This document shows positions 24,628 through 35,474 of a DNA stretch of 64,000 nucleotides, in pieces. The stretch covers positions 89,052,353 to 89,116,352 of the forward strand of contig NC_068359.1 in NCBI RefSeq assembly GCF_020536995.1, read 5' to 3'. Numbering within the stretch: the first letter of the stretch is position 1; every line of letters begins with the position of its first letter. The notes under the pieces were generated by a model. It worked only from the letters and a program-made list of their open reading frames with translations. It had not been told where the DNA came from and made no database searches. Source of the DNA: Dreissena polymorpha (taxonomy: Eukaryota; Mollusca; Bivalvia; Myida; Dreissenidae). A program made the translations under genes and the position numbers.

Positions 24628-24635
24628 TTTCAGGG
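24628..24635. repeat. left 8-bp target-site duplication (tttcaggg)
   Basis: It is identical to 25980-25987 on the other side of the element; 8 bp is the hAT hallmark. Confidence 0.9.
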
Positions 24636-25979
24636 CAGGGTTGGCACCAATCGAACGCCCCCGTTTTAACCGGCGGTTTTTACCAGTGAAAACCGCCCCG
24701 GTCAATACTCCCAAACTGGTAATTACTGGTCAATACTGTTCTTCTGAAACTTCCCCAAGTGTGATTACTATTCCATACTTAATAAAATAATATTGATAAT
24801 ATAAAGTAAACAGACATGTTGCCAATAATGTCTTAAGCTATTAAAACCCACTATTTTATACCTGTTCATGCAATGTGTAGGCCAATCTCTCAAAATTTTG
24901 CAAATTAGTTAAAGTTGCGCAATGGATTGTTTTGGTCGATTGAACTTTTTTTTTCAATTCTAATGAGTGTTCAGATAATTCTGGGCTTGATTCAAAAAGA
25001 TTAACAATTAGTTGTTCCCCATGCCCCACTGTCACCACAGTCTTCTCGCAGTCTTCTCCCCTATACAGGTTGGTGCACCAACAACGGATTATAGGGCCTT
25101 AAATGGCACCTTTTCGACACGACCCTTACTTGTCATGTATTCTTGCCTAGATTTCTTTAAATTCTATTTTTCAAAGTGAAAAAATATTTAATTTTCTATT
25201 AATATAAAAATAAACAACATACTCAGAAAAAATATTAAAAGAAACAAATATTTGAAAAGAAGAGTCTAGAGTAGACCAACAATTAGAAAACATTATTTGT
25301 TGGCAAAATCAAGAACTTTAATTGCTTATTCATTTGAAGACCAATTGAATCAATTGAACTTTAAAATATGATAGAAAAAACACAGAAAGGTGACAAGTTA
25401 GAAGTAACTATTAAATTAAAAGCAAGTTATCTCCTTTTGTTTGAGTGATATGAAAAAGCCTTTAGGGCAGATGTTTCTTCATTGTCAATATCAGAGACAT
25501 AACACGGCATGCATTTTATTACCAATTAAGGCTTAGGGGCTAGATTTATAACCCTAGAAAACACAATAGTTATGTTTGTCCATCCGCTTATCAAATAGAT
25601 ATATCAATAGATCAGTGAAATGCTATGGTAACTTCAATAGTAATAGTAATAAAAGTAACAGATGTGATACACGGAGATAAAGATATTGTCTTAGTCCTTA
25701 TGTATTTGCGGCCGTTTCCATAAATAATAAAGATATTTTTACAGCTTTAAAGATTTTTTAAACAATAAATAACTTAACAAAAGTTTGAAAAGTTTATCAA
25801 TTACAGAATTATGATTGATTCAATATAGAATAGCTTAAAGCCTTCCTTTGTGATGTTTAAATGCTATAATTTTCAATCGACCACTATTGACCAGTAATGA
25901 CCAGTATTGACCGGTTTTAACCGGGTATTGACCGCCGTCCCGGTCAATACTCAATTGACCGGTTAATATGCCAACCCTG
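24636..25979. mobile_element. hAT-type DNA transposon, probably non-autonomous
   Basis: The element starts cagggttggca and ends tgccaaccctg, so its termini are inverted, and it is flanked by the perfect 8-bp duplication tttcaggg. Both features define the hAT superfamily. Subterminal regions carry repeated ccggtcaatac and ttgaccagta words in opposite orientation, as expected of transposase binding sites. At 1344 bp it is too short for a full hAT transposase. A minus-strand frame at 24856-25050 (LIVNLFESSPELSEHSLELK...LAYTLHEQ, followed by a GTATAA donor-like site) may be a residual exon. The perfect duplication indicates a fairly recent insertion. Confidence 0.9.
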
Positions 25980-25987
25980 TTTCAGGG
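25980..25987. repeat. right 8-bp target-site duplication (tttcaggg)
   Basis: Direct copy of 24628-24635. Confidence 0.9.
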
Positions 25988-25993
25988 AAAAAG

Positions 25994-26158
25994 GGGCTTA
26001 ATGCATGTCAAATAAGATTAGCCTGTGCACTCTGATTAGCATGTGCAATGGGCACAAGCTAATCAAGGACGACATTTTCTGATTTTATGGTGTTTTTCGT
26101 GTGAAGAGAGTCTCTGGAACTTGGATGATAATTAATGCATATGCATTAAGCACTGTTT
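25994..26158. repeat. MITE-like bivalve repeat, degenerate copy
   Basis: It begins gggcttaatgcatg and ends tatgcattaagcactgtttt, inverted ends of a very common bivalve family whose core is 'gattagcctgtgca...ggctaatc...ggacgaca'. This copy keeps one half of the core. It lies next to the hAT insertion. Confidence 0.6.
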
Positions 26159-26424
26159 TCCCAAAATGAAGCTTACATTATCTTTTTTATTAATGATTTG
26201 AAAACAAGATAAAAGTGATAATAACTTGAAAGTAATCTCGCTGACAAGGCAAATAAACAAAATCACTTTTAAATCAAATAAACAACCAATGAGCTCTAAA
26301 TGTTTACCTCCTGGCATTTTTCAGTAAGCATCTAAAAGGGACCTTTACACAGTTTGTCATTAAATGCTTAATATCGATTAAGGTTAACATTCTTAAAAGC
26401 TCCATTAAAAAACAAGAATAAAAC

Positions 26425-26480
26425 AAAAAAGTTACCCTCAACTGGGCTCGAACCACTGACCCCTGGATTAAAAGTATATC
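26425..26480 (-). pseudogene. tRNA-Lys-like 3' half (tRNA relic or SINE head)
   Basis: The minus strand has an anticodon-loop-like cttttaa (TTT, Lys), then aggggtcagtggttcgagcc with a B-box-like GGTTCGAGCC and a plausible T arm with one mismatch. The D arm and 5' acceptor strand are not recognisable. It is a decayed tRNA or tRNA-derived repeat. Confidence 0.35.
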
Positions 26481-26655
26481 CCCTGAAATATTGTAACAAT
26501 AATAGTAAATTTGGCTTTTTTATATATCAACGTGTGATAAATACATGATTATTTTGTTAGATAATGTGACTTAAGTAATTTTGATAATGTGTGTGTATAT
26601 TATTTTAATAATTCCAAAGAGTCAATGTAACAGCTAACAAATCGTGTTCTATCCA

Positions 26656-26834
<179 letters not shown>

Positions 26835-27520
26835 CTTTTTGAACATGATTGATAATAAGTAGTTTAGACTTTAGTTAAGGTGGCAATCTGGTCAAAATGG
26901 GAAACATTTTACGTTGCTATATTTTGCTTTTGCATGATAACGGACAAGTCCGGTAATGGCGAAACAAACACAATTATGAAATGATTTCACATTTCAAACA
27001 CAAATATGTAAGGTTAAATGTTGTCCTTTGATGTCCGGTCACCTTACAATCACAACGATCTTACTTTACGGTGTATTGTCGGCTCCCAAATTCTATCCAA
27101 GCCATTGTGTCCGCTAGTGAACAGGATTCGCTATGTAGTCCTGTTACGGGGTCCTGCTCGATCAAAATTCCATCATGCCTTACTCACTAGTAATTAGGTT
27201 CATGTAACCGCCCTATTCCATTCTATGAAAACCTCTGAAAAACAAATCGAGGCAATTAACTGATAAATATAGAGGCGACGGAGGCGCTTTAATTAAGTGA
27301 GGTTTAGGCTTGAATAAAAAAAATAATGTACAAGATGCAGGTAAAGGCCAACCATTTTAAGATATAGCATGAGTTTACTTCAAATACCAGAGGCATAAAG
27401 GCAGTTGAACATTGTCGTGTCGTCTGATTAATTTTTTACTGCGGTACACATTGTGCCATGTAAAGTTATGTCTGTGCTGATACAAAAAGACAAGCAAAGC
27501 ATTTCGTTTTATTGCATATG
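26835..27520. other. no gene seen
   Basis: Mixed-composition intergenic sequence. A GC-richer patch near 27050-27230 has no coding support. Confidence 0.4.
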
Positions 27521-27985
27521 TTACTATATTTAGTAACACAATTGGCCGTTTTTCGCGAATAACTCGTGAAAATCTCGGTATTTAGCAACTGTGCAAATAA
27601 CCGATTAATGGCAAATTGTGCAAAAATCGGTTATTTTCAAACTTCCGGTTATTTTGCAGCAACGGCGAATCGTCGGCACGCGTTGACGTTACGTTAATGG
27701 CGACCGGAAGTTAACACAAATTGGCGTCTGAACTGATTTTGAAATCGCTTTTTTTTCCCAAAACCGGCTTTCCGTACATTTTTCATGAAAGTCATAGCGC
27801 AATTTATGACGTATGTTGTATGACGTAATTCCTCTGACGAAACACACTAGTTTGAGTTAAACTATCTGGATTTTAAGAACATGTTGGACGTGTTGTTTTT
27901 TAACAGTAAAATATTTGTTTAAATCATCGAACAAATGCTAAACGTATTTCGCATTGCGTGTTTATTGTGTGTTGAATTACTTTGC
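27520..27985. repeat. dispersed repeat sharing its core with the 13.3-14.6 kb foldback
   Basis: The blocks ggctttccgta, atgacgta, and the run ttaacagtaaaatatttgtt plus taaa[gt]catcgaac match 13680-13845 in the same order. Copies are diverged. No coding frame. Confidence 0.55.
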
Positions 27986-29145
27986 GGAAAGTGCTTGAGT
28001 AACCTTAAGCCTGATTATGAAAGTCTTACACAGTTCAGCATTGCACCTGTATTTAATTGCCCAAATACCGTTCAATAGTCTGATAGTATTACCTGTTTTA
28101 ACATCAGCTGCTTCTATCAAGTGGTCCGATTGACAGCGTCATGCGTTTCTGTACCTGAACAAGGAAAAAAATAACCAATAGAAATAGACAATTAATACAA
28201 AACATGCTTTTATTTATTTGAAGTGTATTTCATGCATTATATACACTTCTTTTTTGACAGTTTGGTATACAATGAAAACAAAGCTTTCAAACTCATATTT
28301 TGCACTTGCAGATTTTTTTTAATTTAAGCCCAACGTACGTTTAGGTAACAATATACTAAATGATTACCCTAACAAATTCAATATATATGCAATTACTTCA
28401 AGAAAGATAACCGCAACAATTTGGCGTAGAGGCTCCCATGACCATACCGTTTATTAAAGAGCATTCAAACCATATTGAGTTTAATAATAAACAGTTCACC
28501 GCTTTAAGGACAACTTTGTTTTGCCTTTTCTCCATTTTAAGGTATACTGTCAATAGCTTATTATGTAGCTGTATCATTAAATAGGTATACTGTAACCTCT
28601 ATGGGAAATGTGATATCGTTTAATTGGAGCAACTTTCGATTAAGATTAAGACAAACAGTGTAAGTGCAGTTTTTTTTCTCTATTTATTTATAATGGTAGT
28701 GTAAACTATGTTTAATATAAACGACTTGTTTGTGAATCATACAAATACTGTATATACACATTTCAATATATAAAGTGTATTATTGAATGGCAACATATTC
28801 ATTTTTTGGCAACTCACAATTCTACATAGTTTGTTTTGAGCTACTTTCGATTTCGCTTACGATACCGTTAGGTATGATGTATGTATTTTGTCTTCTGTGT
28901 TTGTTTATAATTGTTGTTTAGACGACTTTGTACGTTTAATAAATAATCTGTATTATTGGATAGTAACATATTAACAAGTTTAAGGTAATTGACACACGTG
29001 TGGGAATAGTATAACCGCGTTGCGCTGTTGCAAAGACAAAACAGACATACATAAATAAAACGTATATTCACATTTTGTATGGTTATGAATAATCTATGAT
29101 TTCTGATCGATACAAAGGTCTACAAATAAGAACAAAGACACAGTC
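27986..29145. other. upstream region of gene B
   Basis: AT-rich flank leading to the signal-peptide exon of gene B; no coding support. The promoter of gene B should lie here, but no TATA or Inr can be singled out. Confidence 0.4.
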
Positions 29146-29185
29146 ATGGCCGATTACCTTAGGACAATACTATTATTTGCCTTAG
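29146..29185 (+). CDS. signal-peptide exon of gene B
   Basis: ATGG in the context gtcATGGcc opens MADYLRTILLFAL, followed by the consensus donor TTAG|GTAAGT after one extra base. Joined in phase 1 to 31517, it gives the continuous leader MADYLRTILLFALVIYADCC, with hydrophobic core TILLFALVIYA and small residues before a likely cleavage site. The arrangement of short leader exon, phase 1 intron and Ig exon is the standard one for IgSF receptors. A near-identical acceptor context at 29851 offers a closer, decayed partner exon. Confidence 0.65.
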
Positions 29186-29295
29186 GTAAGTTTGCCTTAT
29201 GTAGTTTTACAACTATTAACATGATTATCAGTAGTCAGCAGGAGTAGTAGCAAAAGCAGTAGGAGTTAGAATAGGCGTAGTAGTGTCACTTGTAG

Positions 29296-29486
29296 ATGCA
29301 GCAGTTAGTAGTAGTAGTAGTAGTAGTAGAAGTAGTAGTAGTATAAGTAGTAGTAGTTGTTTTAGTAGCGGCAGTAGTAGTAGCAGTGGTAGTAGTAAAA
29401 GTAATAATGGTAAAAGTAGTAGTAGAAGTAGTAGTAGAAGTAGTAGTAGTAGAAGTAGTAGTAGGAGAAGTAGTAGTAGTAGTAGC

Positions 29487-29563
<77 letters not shown>

Positions 29564-29775
29564 TGGTAGTAGAAGTAGTAGTGGTGGTGGTGGTGGTGGT
29601 GGTGGTGGTGGTGGTGGTGGTGGTGGTGGTGGTGGTGGGTGGTGGTGGTGGTAGTGGTAGTGGTAGTGGTGGTGGTAGTAGTAGTAGTAGAAGTAGTAGT
29701 AGTGGTTGTTGTTGTAATAGTAGAAGTTGTAGTAGTGGTAGTTGTTGTAATACTAGAAGTTGTAGTAGTAGAAGT
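29296..29775 (+). repeat. (AGT)n/(GGT)n compound microsatellite
   Basis: About 480 bp of AGT, AGA and GGT triplets in intron 1 of gene B, with a pure GGT block at about 29580-29660. All long Ser, Val, Gly, Thr or Tyr frames here are artefacts. Confidence 0.98.
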
Positions 29776-29850
29776 AGTACACAGCGCAAAACGTTTGCTA
29801 TCCTTGAAGGTCATGTTGTTGAAACATTTTATCTGCTTATGCTTTACCAG

Positions 29851-30036
29851 TGATCTTTGCGGACTGCTGCTTAATCAGATTGCGAGGGTTAGAAACTATC
29901 GAAACTTGTCTCCACAATATTATAAATTGTACCCTGACTTATGTATCAATACTGACATAGACGGTCAAAATTACATTAAACGACCGTTGTCTCTTAATTA
30001 CACCTTGCCACTTGTTGGCAATCAGCATTCGTCATA
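29851..30036 (+). pseudogene. decayed duplicate of the first Ig exon of gene B
   Basis: After the acceptor atgctttaccag the sequence reads, in the same phase, VIFADCCLIRLRGLETIE. The functional-looking exon at 31517 reads VIYADCCFIMMRGAETIE. Beyond this the frame shifts and stops, and only fragments remain alignable. It is therefore a tandem exon duplication that has decayed, lying 1.7 kb upstream of its open copy. If spliced, it would truncate the product after about 35 residues. Confidence 0.7.
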
Positions 30037-30039
30037 AAG

Positions 30040-30544
30040 AGATAAAACCATTAATTTTTTTAAGACAAAGAGTCCTTGATTTTAATACCACCACCAATTT
30101 TTTCATGAGCAATTGATGCTATCTTTGGAGAAAAATCGCATACTCCGCCTGATTATCTGCAAATTCTTTGATGGAAAAAGAAAACATATTTGGTCTTCAA
30201 CAAGTCTGCAGATGTTGTTTTGTTTTCACAATCAACACAATCGTCTTATTTTACCAAATCATGCCTTTTGCAATTTAAAAGGATGCGTTTTATTAAGTAT
30301 GTATAATTTTGAATCTTAAAATATGTTTTGTGTTTTGGGTGTTATTTAATACACACCACTTGGAATTACCTTTGCGTTCAACAAACTTTAGCGCCTGCAA
30401 TCCAAAACTACGACTTTACGTGGGATACCTATGTACAAAATTTCATTTAACTGTATGTATTCATTCTCAGGTTGACGCCGCACGACCGACTAACCAGGTC
30501 CTAAAATACTGTTTCATGTTGCACTGTTAACATATCCACAATTT
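30040..30544. other. intron 1 sequence, no feature seen
   Basis: AT-rich; the short plus frames at 30113-30319 and 30309-30530 lack splice or domain support. Confidence 0.4.
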
Positions 30545-31460
30545 ATTATGCCCCCTTTGAAGAAGAGATGGTATATTGTTTGATTTGATGTCGGTCTGTC
30601 GGTCTGTCGATAGACCACTTCGTATCCGATCAATAACTCGTCAACGAATTGACCGATTGGCTTGATACTTCACATGTAAATTAGCCTTGGACAGTAAATG
30701 AACCCTATTGAAATTGGGGTCACTAGGTCAAAGAACAAAGTCACCGTCACAATAAGTATGAAAATTTTTCCGATCAATAACTTATTAACAAATTGACCGA
30801 TTTGCTTGATGCTTCACATGTGCATTTGCTTTGGACAGTAGATGACTCATATTGAAATCGGGGTCACAAGGTCAAAGGTCAAGGTCACTGTCACAATACG
30901 TGTGAAAATCGTTGCCGATCAATAACTCATCAAGGAATTGACCGAATGGCTTGATACATCACATGTGCATTGTCCTTTGACAGTAAATGACCCTTTTTGA
31001 AATTGGGGTCACTTGGTAAAAGGTCAAGGTCACTGTCACAATAATTGTGAATATCGTTTCCGATCAATAACTCATCGTCGACTTGACAGATTGACTACAT
31101 ATGTCATATGTGCATTAGCCTTGGGCAGTTGATGACTCCTATTAAATTTGGGGTCACTAGGTCAACGGTCAAGGTCACTGTAACAAAAAATGTGAAAATC
31201 GTTTCTTACCAATAACTCGTCAACAAATCGACCAAATGGTTTGATACATCCCATGTGCATTGGCATTAGACAGTAGATAACCCCTGTGGAAATTAGGGTC
31301 ACTAGGTCAAATGTCATGGTCACCGTCACAATAAGTGGGAAAATCGTTTCTGATCAATAACTCATTACCGAATTGAACGATCGGTTGGACACTTTACATG
31401 TGCATTGGGCTTGGAATTAGATGATCCCTATTGAAAATGGGGTCACTTGTTCATAGCCCT
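30545..31460 (+). repeat. 145-bp tandem array (bivalve 'aggtcaaggtcac' repeat)
   Basis: The landmark aataactc[ag]tc recurs at 30632, 30776, 30921, 31066, 31211 and 31356, a period of 144-145 bp. Each unit carries acttcacatgtgcattggcc, then aaattggggtcactaggtca and aaggtcaaggtcactgtcac (or variants). A [gtcggtct]n lead-in opens the array near 30585. The last unit is cut off about 60 bp before the Ig 1 acceptor. I recognise the family as widespread in bivalves. Confidence 0.9.
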
Positions 31461-31516
31461 GTTTGGGGGCATATGTCTTCGAATACTGAACTCTTGTTTG
31501 TTACTTATCTCACCAG

Positions 31517-31864
31517 TGATCTATGCGGACTGCTGCTTCATCATGATGCGTGGGGCAGAAACTATCGAATGCCAATCCTCACAAGAACTTACGTTCCAGG
31601 TTACTAGAGACATCGACAACGAGACATGGATCATTGCCGAATGCCACCCAAAAGAGAAATCGTGCTTTTTGCGAAATCAGTCAAATGAATCGAATTACAT
31701 TATCGCTAACACAAGTACAGGAGGATTGCTTGTAGTTAGAAAATTTACAAGAGAAACATTCGGTGTTTACAAATGTTTTGAAACATACAACCCCAAAAAG
31801 TTCAAAACAATCGACATTAGCAGTAGCACTGTACCACCAGAATTCTTTCAACTGGAAACACAAG
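31517..31864 (+). CDS. Ig-like domain 1 exon of gene B
   Basis: A 348-nt exon (116 codons, phase 1-1) lies between acceptor cttatctcaccag and donor CAAG|GTAAAT. It begins VIYADCC, reaches RGAETIECQSS (B-strand Cys), NETWIIAECHPKEKSCFLRN (C-strand Trp region, two Cys), SNYIIANTSTGGLLVVRKFT (D/E strands) and ETFGVYKCFETYN (F-strand Y-x-C). There are N-glycosylation sites NET, NQS, NES and NTS. The layout matches the second Ig exon at 39205 position by position (IEC/LEC; GGLLVV/GHLLVV; GVYKC/GRYRC), so the two arose by duplication. I infer an ectodomain of a lineage-specific immune-type receptor, with ligand unknown. Confidence 0.7.
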
Positions 31865-31993
31865 GTAAATTATTTTCACGCAAATATTTAGCGACGTATA
31901 ATAATCATTTTTAATATGTTGCTCACAATATTCAAAAATGTTTCGTCACTTACCTGTAATGGGCATATATTTATTATTATGGGATTTTAAGAA

Positions 31994-34936
31994 ATTGTCC
32001 TACATCATGTGACTGTTCTAGTTCCAAATATATATATGGTCCAGTTGGACATGTTTTTACTGGGGACCTTGGTTTCATTCAAAATAAAAACCTTAGAAAT
32101 TTACTACGCAGAGGCCCTTAGTATAGATTTCTATTCCTGTTGATTTTGCTGACTGCATTAAGAAAATCGTAACATCCTTACAGGATTATTGCACTAAATG
32201 GTGCAGGAAGGAAAATGCTGAAATTACTGCACTCAATGATTGGAAAACAAAAATATTTGGTATGGCCATGAATAAAATATATTTTTATGATACAAATCCT
32301 ATGGCTTTACCACATTCACCTAAATTTAATAAACAAAATCTCTGTAAATTGCTTGAAGACTTAAAATCTAAATTCGTCATAGTTCCTGCTGATAAGGCTG
32401 CTAATAATGTTATAATAATATGACGAGTGTTTTATGTTCAAACTATTTCACAAGAACTTTCACAAACTACATAATATTGTGATTACAATAAGCAACCTAA
32501 TAAAATTATTCCCGACCATATTGCCGAATGCAAAAAAATAAATGTAATAGTCAATATTACTGACAAAAAATTGCCATCACTTTACTGGATACCTAAATTA
32601 CATAAAACGCCATATAAAAGTCGTTTTATCGCTAATTCAGTGTCTTGAACCACCAAGCAATTATCAGTGTATCTTACATCTGCATCGAGTGCTATTGGAT
32701 ATCATATAGCTTAATATTGTAATAAAGTTTATGAATATAGTAATATTAACCTATTATGGTCAATAAAAAACTCCTTATAAGTTATTGATAAAATTGAAAA
32801 GAAAAAATATAAGGTGTCACAAGTAAGCACTTATGATTTTTCTACACTATATACAACGCTTCCTCACGATTTAATAAAATCCAAACTTCTTTCTTTGATT
32901 GAAAAAACATTTGCTGGAGAGAAGTGTTCATAGCTAGCTTTAAACACTAAAACAGCTTTTTTACTTATCAGATATAAGATAATTGCATCATTTGGACTGG
33001 TCTTGACTTTTGTGCAGCACTTACTTTTCTTCTGGATAACTTGTTTGTTGAATTTAATGGTAAAATATTTAAACAAATTATTGGCGTTCCTATGGGAACT
33101 AATTGTACGCCACTTATAGCTGATCTTTTTTTATATTGTTATGAAAGCGAATTTATGTTAGAATTATCTTAAACTAAACAAGTAGATTTGATTCAATGTT
33201 TTTACCTTACTAGTAGGTACATTGATGACATACTTAATTTAGATAATCCATTATTTGAACAATATATTCACAAAATCTACCCTAACGAACTAGTCTCAAA
33301 TAGATCGTCTCAATCCAATACAGACGCTGAGTATTAAGACTTACATCTAACTATTAATAATGATATGATTAAAACTAGTTCATACGACAAACGGGACGTC
33401 TTTAACTTTGAAATTGTGAATTTTCCGTTCCTAGATGGCAACATCCCTAAAGGTCCTGCCTATGGTATTTACATTTCGCAGATGGTACGTTATGCCAGAG
33501 CATGTTCATGTATTTAAGATTTTAATGATCGTAATCTTATATTAACAAAGAAATTGCTAAAACAAGGCTTTTTGTATCATAACCTAAGAAGTAAATTCGC
33601 TAGAGTTCACTCAAAGTATGGTGATTTAATTTCAAAATATAATGTTTCTTTAAAATGGCATTTAAATAATGGAATTTCCCATCCATCATTTTATGGAGAT
33701 ATTTTGAAGCGTGTCCGCAAATTAAAATATGTTAAAGAAAATCTTCATATTAAACTTTTCAATTTAATTAACTCGTTTTTATCAAAAGGAGATGATGCTG
33801 ATGTACTTAAAAACACGTGTTTGATGGTGTTTGATTCACTATATCTTTCTTCTTTTAAAATGTGGAATCATTAATGATAGTATGGGCATTTTTCACATTT
33901 GAGCATAATTGTGTCTTTGTGTCGTTTGCACAATTCTGCATGAAAACTACATTTAGACTCACATCTTACATCAAATCATTTCTGTCGTAAATTGTTAAAA
34001 CACCTATATACTGTTTGATTCCAATAATGTCGCTTTAATGGAATTGCCATTTTTATACATTTGATTCTTAATATTTAATCACCTAAACTTGTTAGTAGTT
34101 CAATTTTGCAGTACCGCCCCATTAATATTTTTATTTTTACTTTACAGTACTGCCCCTGGATTTTGTTCACGTCATTGTGTCTTCGCTTGTCAATTACGTC
34201 AAAACTCTTTCTCTGTTCATGGGTACATTGATTTTTGTGACGTCATACGACCAACTTTCCCAGTTGTAATCTACATGCATAGGTCATTGGGTTTATAATT
34301 TTATTTTTATTTTCTCTGTGACAGGCGTTTCTTGTTTGATTTATTTCTTAGCAGTACATAAACAACTGAGCAATGTGATATGGAACTTTTACACCCATTA
34401 TTGCTGCTACTTCTTGTATTTGTACGATGGTGATGTGAAATATAAACTTTATGATGCTATATTTTTTAATATTCTTCTATAAAGAATGAATGTAGTTGAC
34501 ACTTGTTCATAGTTTCATTCCATCGTTCCTAAAAAAGTTGTAACTCTGTTGCTCTGGTATCTTCAATACTATTGAGTAATTAAATGGTGATTTAATTGAA
34601 TGCGTTTTAATTCCCTTTTATTATTGTTTAATTTGAGTTACAATGCTATGAGGTCAAATTTTATTTACACTTAAATGTATTATGAATATTGCTGGGCCAA
34701 GTGTGAGGTTGAGCGCTCCAAAACCGGTTTAAACCCCCAATGCTTTGCATTGACCGTTCCAAGACGATGACCCCAGCTTTATTCTTATTTGTGTTTATGT
34801 TTTTTTGTATTGTGCTGTATTGTGCTGTTTTGTACTGTTTGGGCAATCGGTCACTTGCCTTAAATAAAGGACCAACTAATTGTTTATAATAATAATTCAA
34901 TACTACTCCAGCAGCTGGAGTTTCACTTCTTTATAA
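31994..34936 (+). mobile_element. Penelope-like retroelement, copy 2 (broken)
   Basis: It is longer than copy 1 at the 5' side, beginning with a finger-like CDCSSSKYIYGPVGHVFTGD block, then FVIVPADKAANN, LPSLYWIPKLHKTPYKSRF, GVPMGTNC and the catalytic RYIDDILNLDN box, ending near KNTCLMVFDSLYLSSF at 33850. About 1.05 kb of 3' non-coding sequence follows, shared with copy 1 apart from a ~155-bp segment near 33875-34030 seen only here. Broken by several interruptions. It sits in intron 2 of gene B, in the gene's orientation, about 130 bp after the Ig 1 donor. Confidence 0.8.
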
Positions 34937-35474
34937 TTGTGACGTCGACAGCGAAAATCAGTCTTGTGAACGCTTACGTTTATGTCGGGAAATCGCGAGA
35001 TAAAATCTTGTACGAAAATGCGCTCGATATTTCGTCTTTTTCATACAATTCTTCGGCTCATAATTTATGGCATGCTTTGAAAATTTCCACAATATAGCAT
35101 GAACTTGTCCTTTAAACACTGGCACAATTGGTGGTTTGTAATCCGCTTATTTAATTCAAATTATTCCCCTTGAAAGACACTGTTTCGTTTCAGCAATTCA
35201 CAGGTAGCGCAACCTGTCTCGTAGTGTTCATTTTCAATGGCTATTAAACGCTGTAAATCAAAATGACATCGTGTAATAATGGATGTCTTCAATCAAAGAA
35301 GGTTCGGAAATGATATTTCCACATGCTTAAATAGGTAAGTGAAAGATATATGTGTATTTTGGCTTTGTGATTAATTTTCGCGACTCGCAAGTTTGACCCG
35401 GAAATAAACTGTACGATAGCAACTGAATTGTTTACATGAAACGGTGGAAGATTTAAATTTGACTTTAAAATATC
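34937..35474. other. intron 2 sequence; possible small exon at 35279
   Basis: ATG at 35279 opens MDVFNQRRFGNDISTCLN before a strong GTAAGT donor at 35335 (phase 2). It might be a leader exon of the adjacent DUF7869-like relic, but that is unproven. Confidence 0.2.

Noticed and set aside
27160-27240. GC-richer patch considered as an exon
   Set aside because: Stops in all frames and no splice signals.
29283-29853. Long Ser-, Val-, Thr-, Gly- and Tyr-rich open frames on both strands
   Set aside because: They translate an AGT/GGT microsatellite; every frame of such a repeat is open.
31994-34936. Hammerhead ribozyme in the Penelope-like copies
   Set aside because: The family is known to carry them, but I found no CTGANGA...GAAA core in suitable arrangement by eye.
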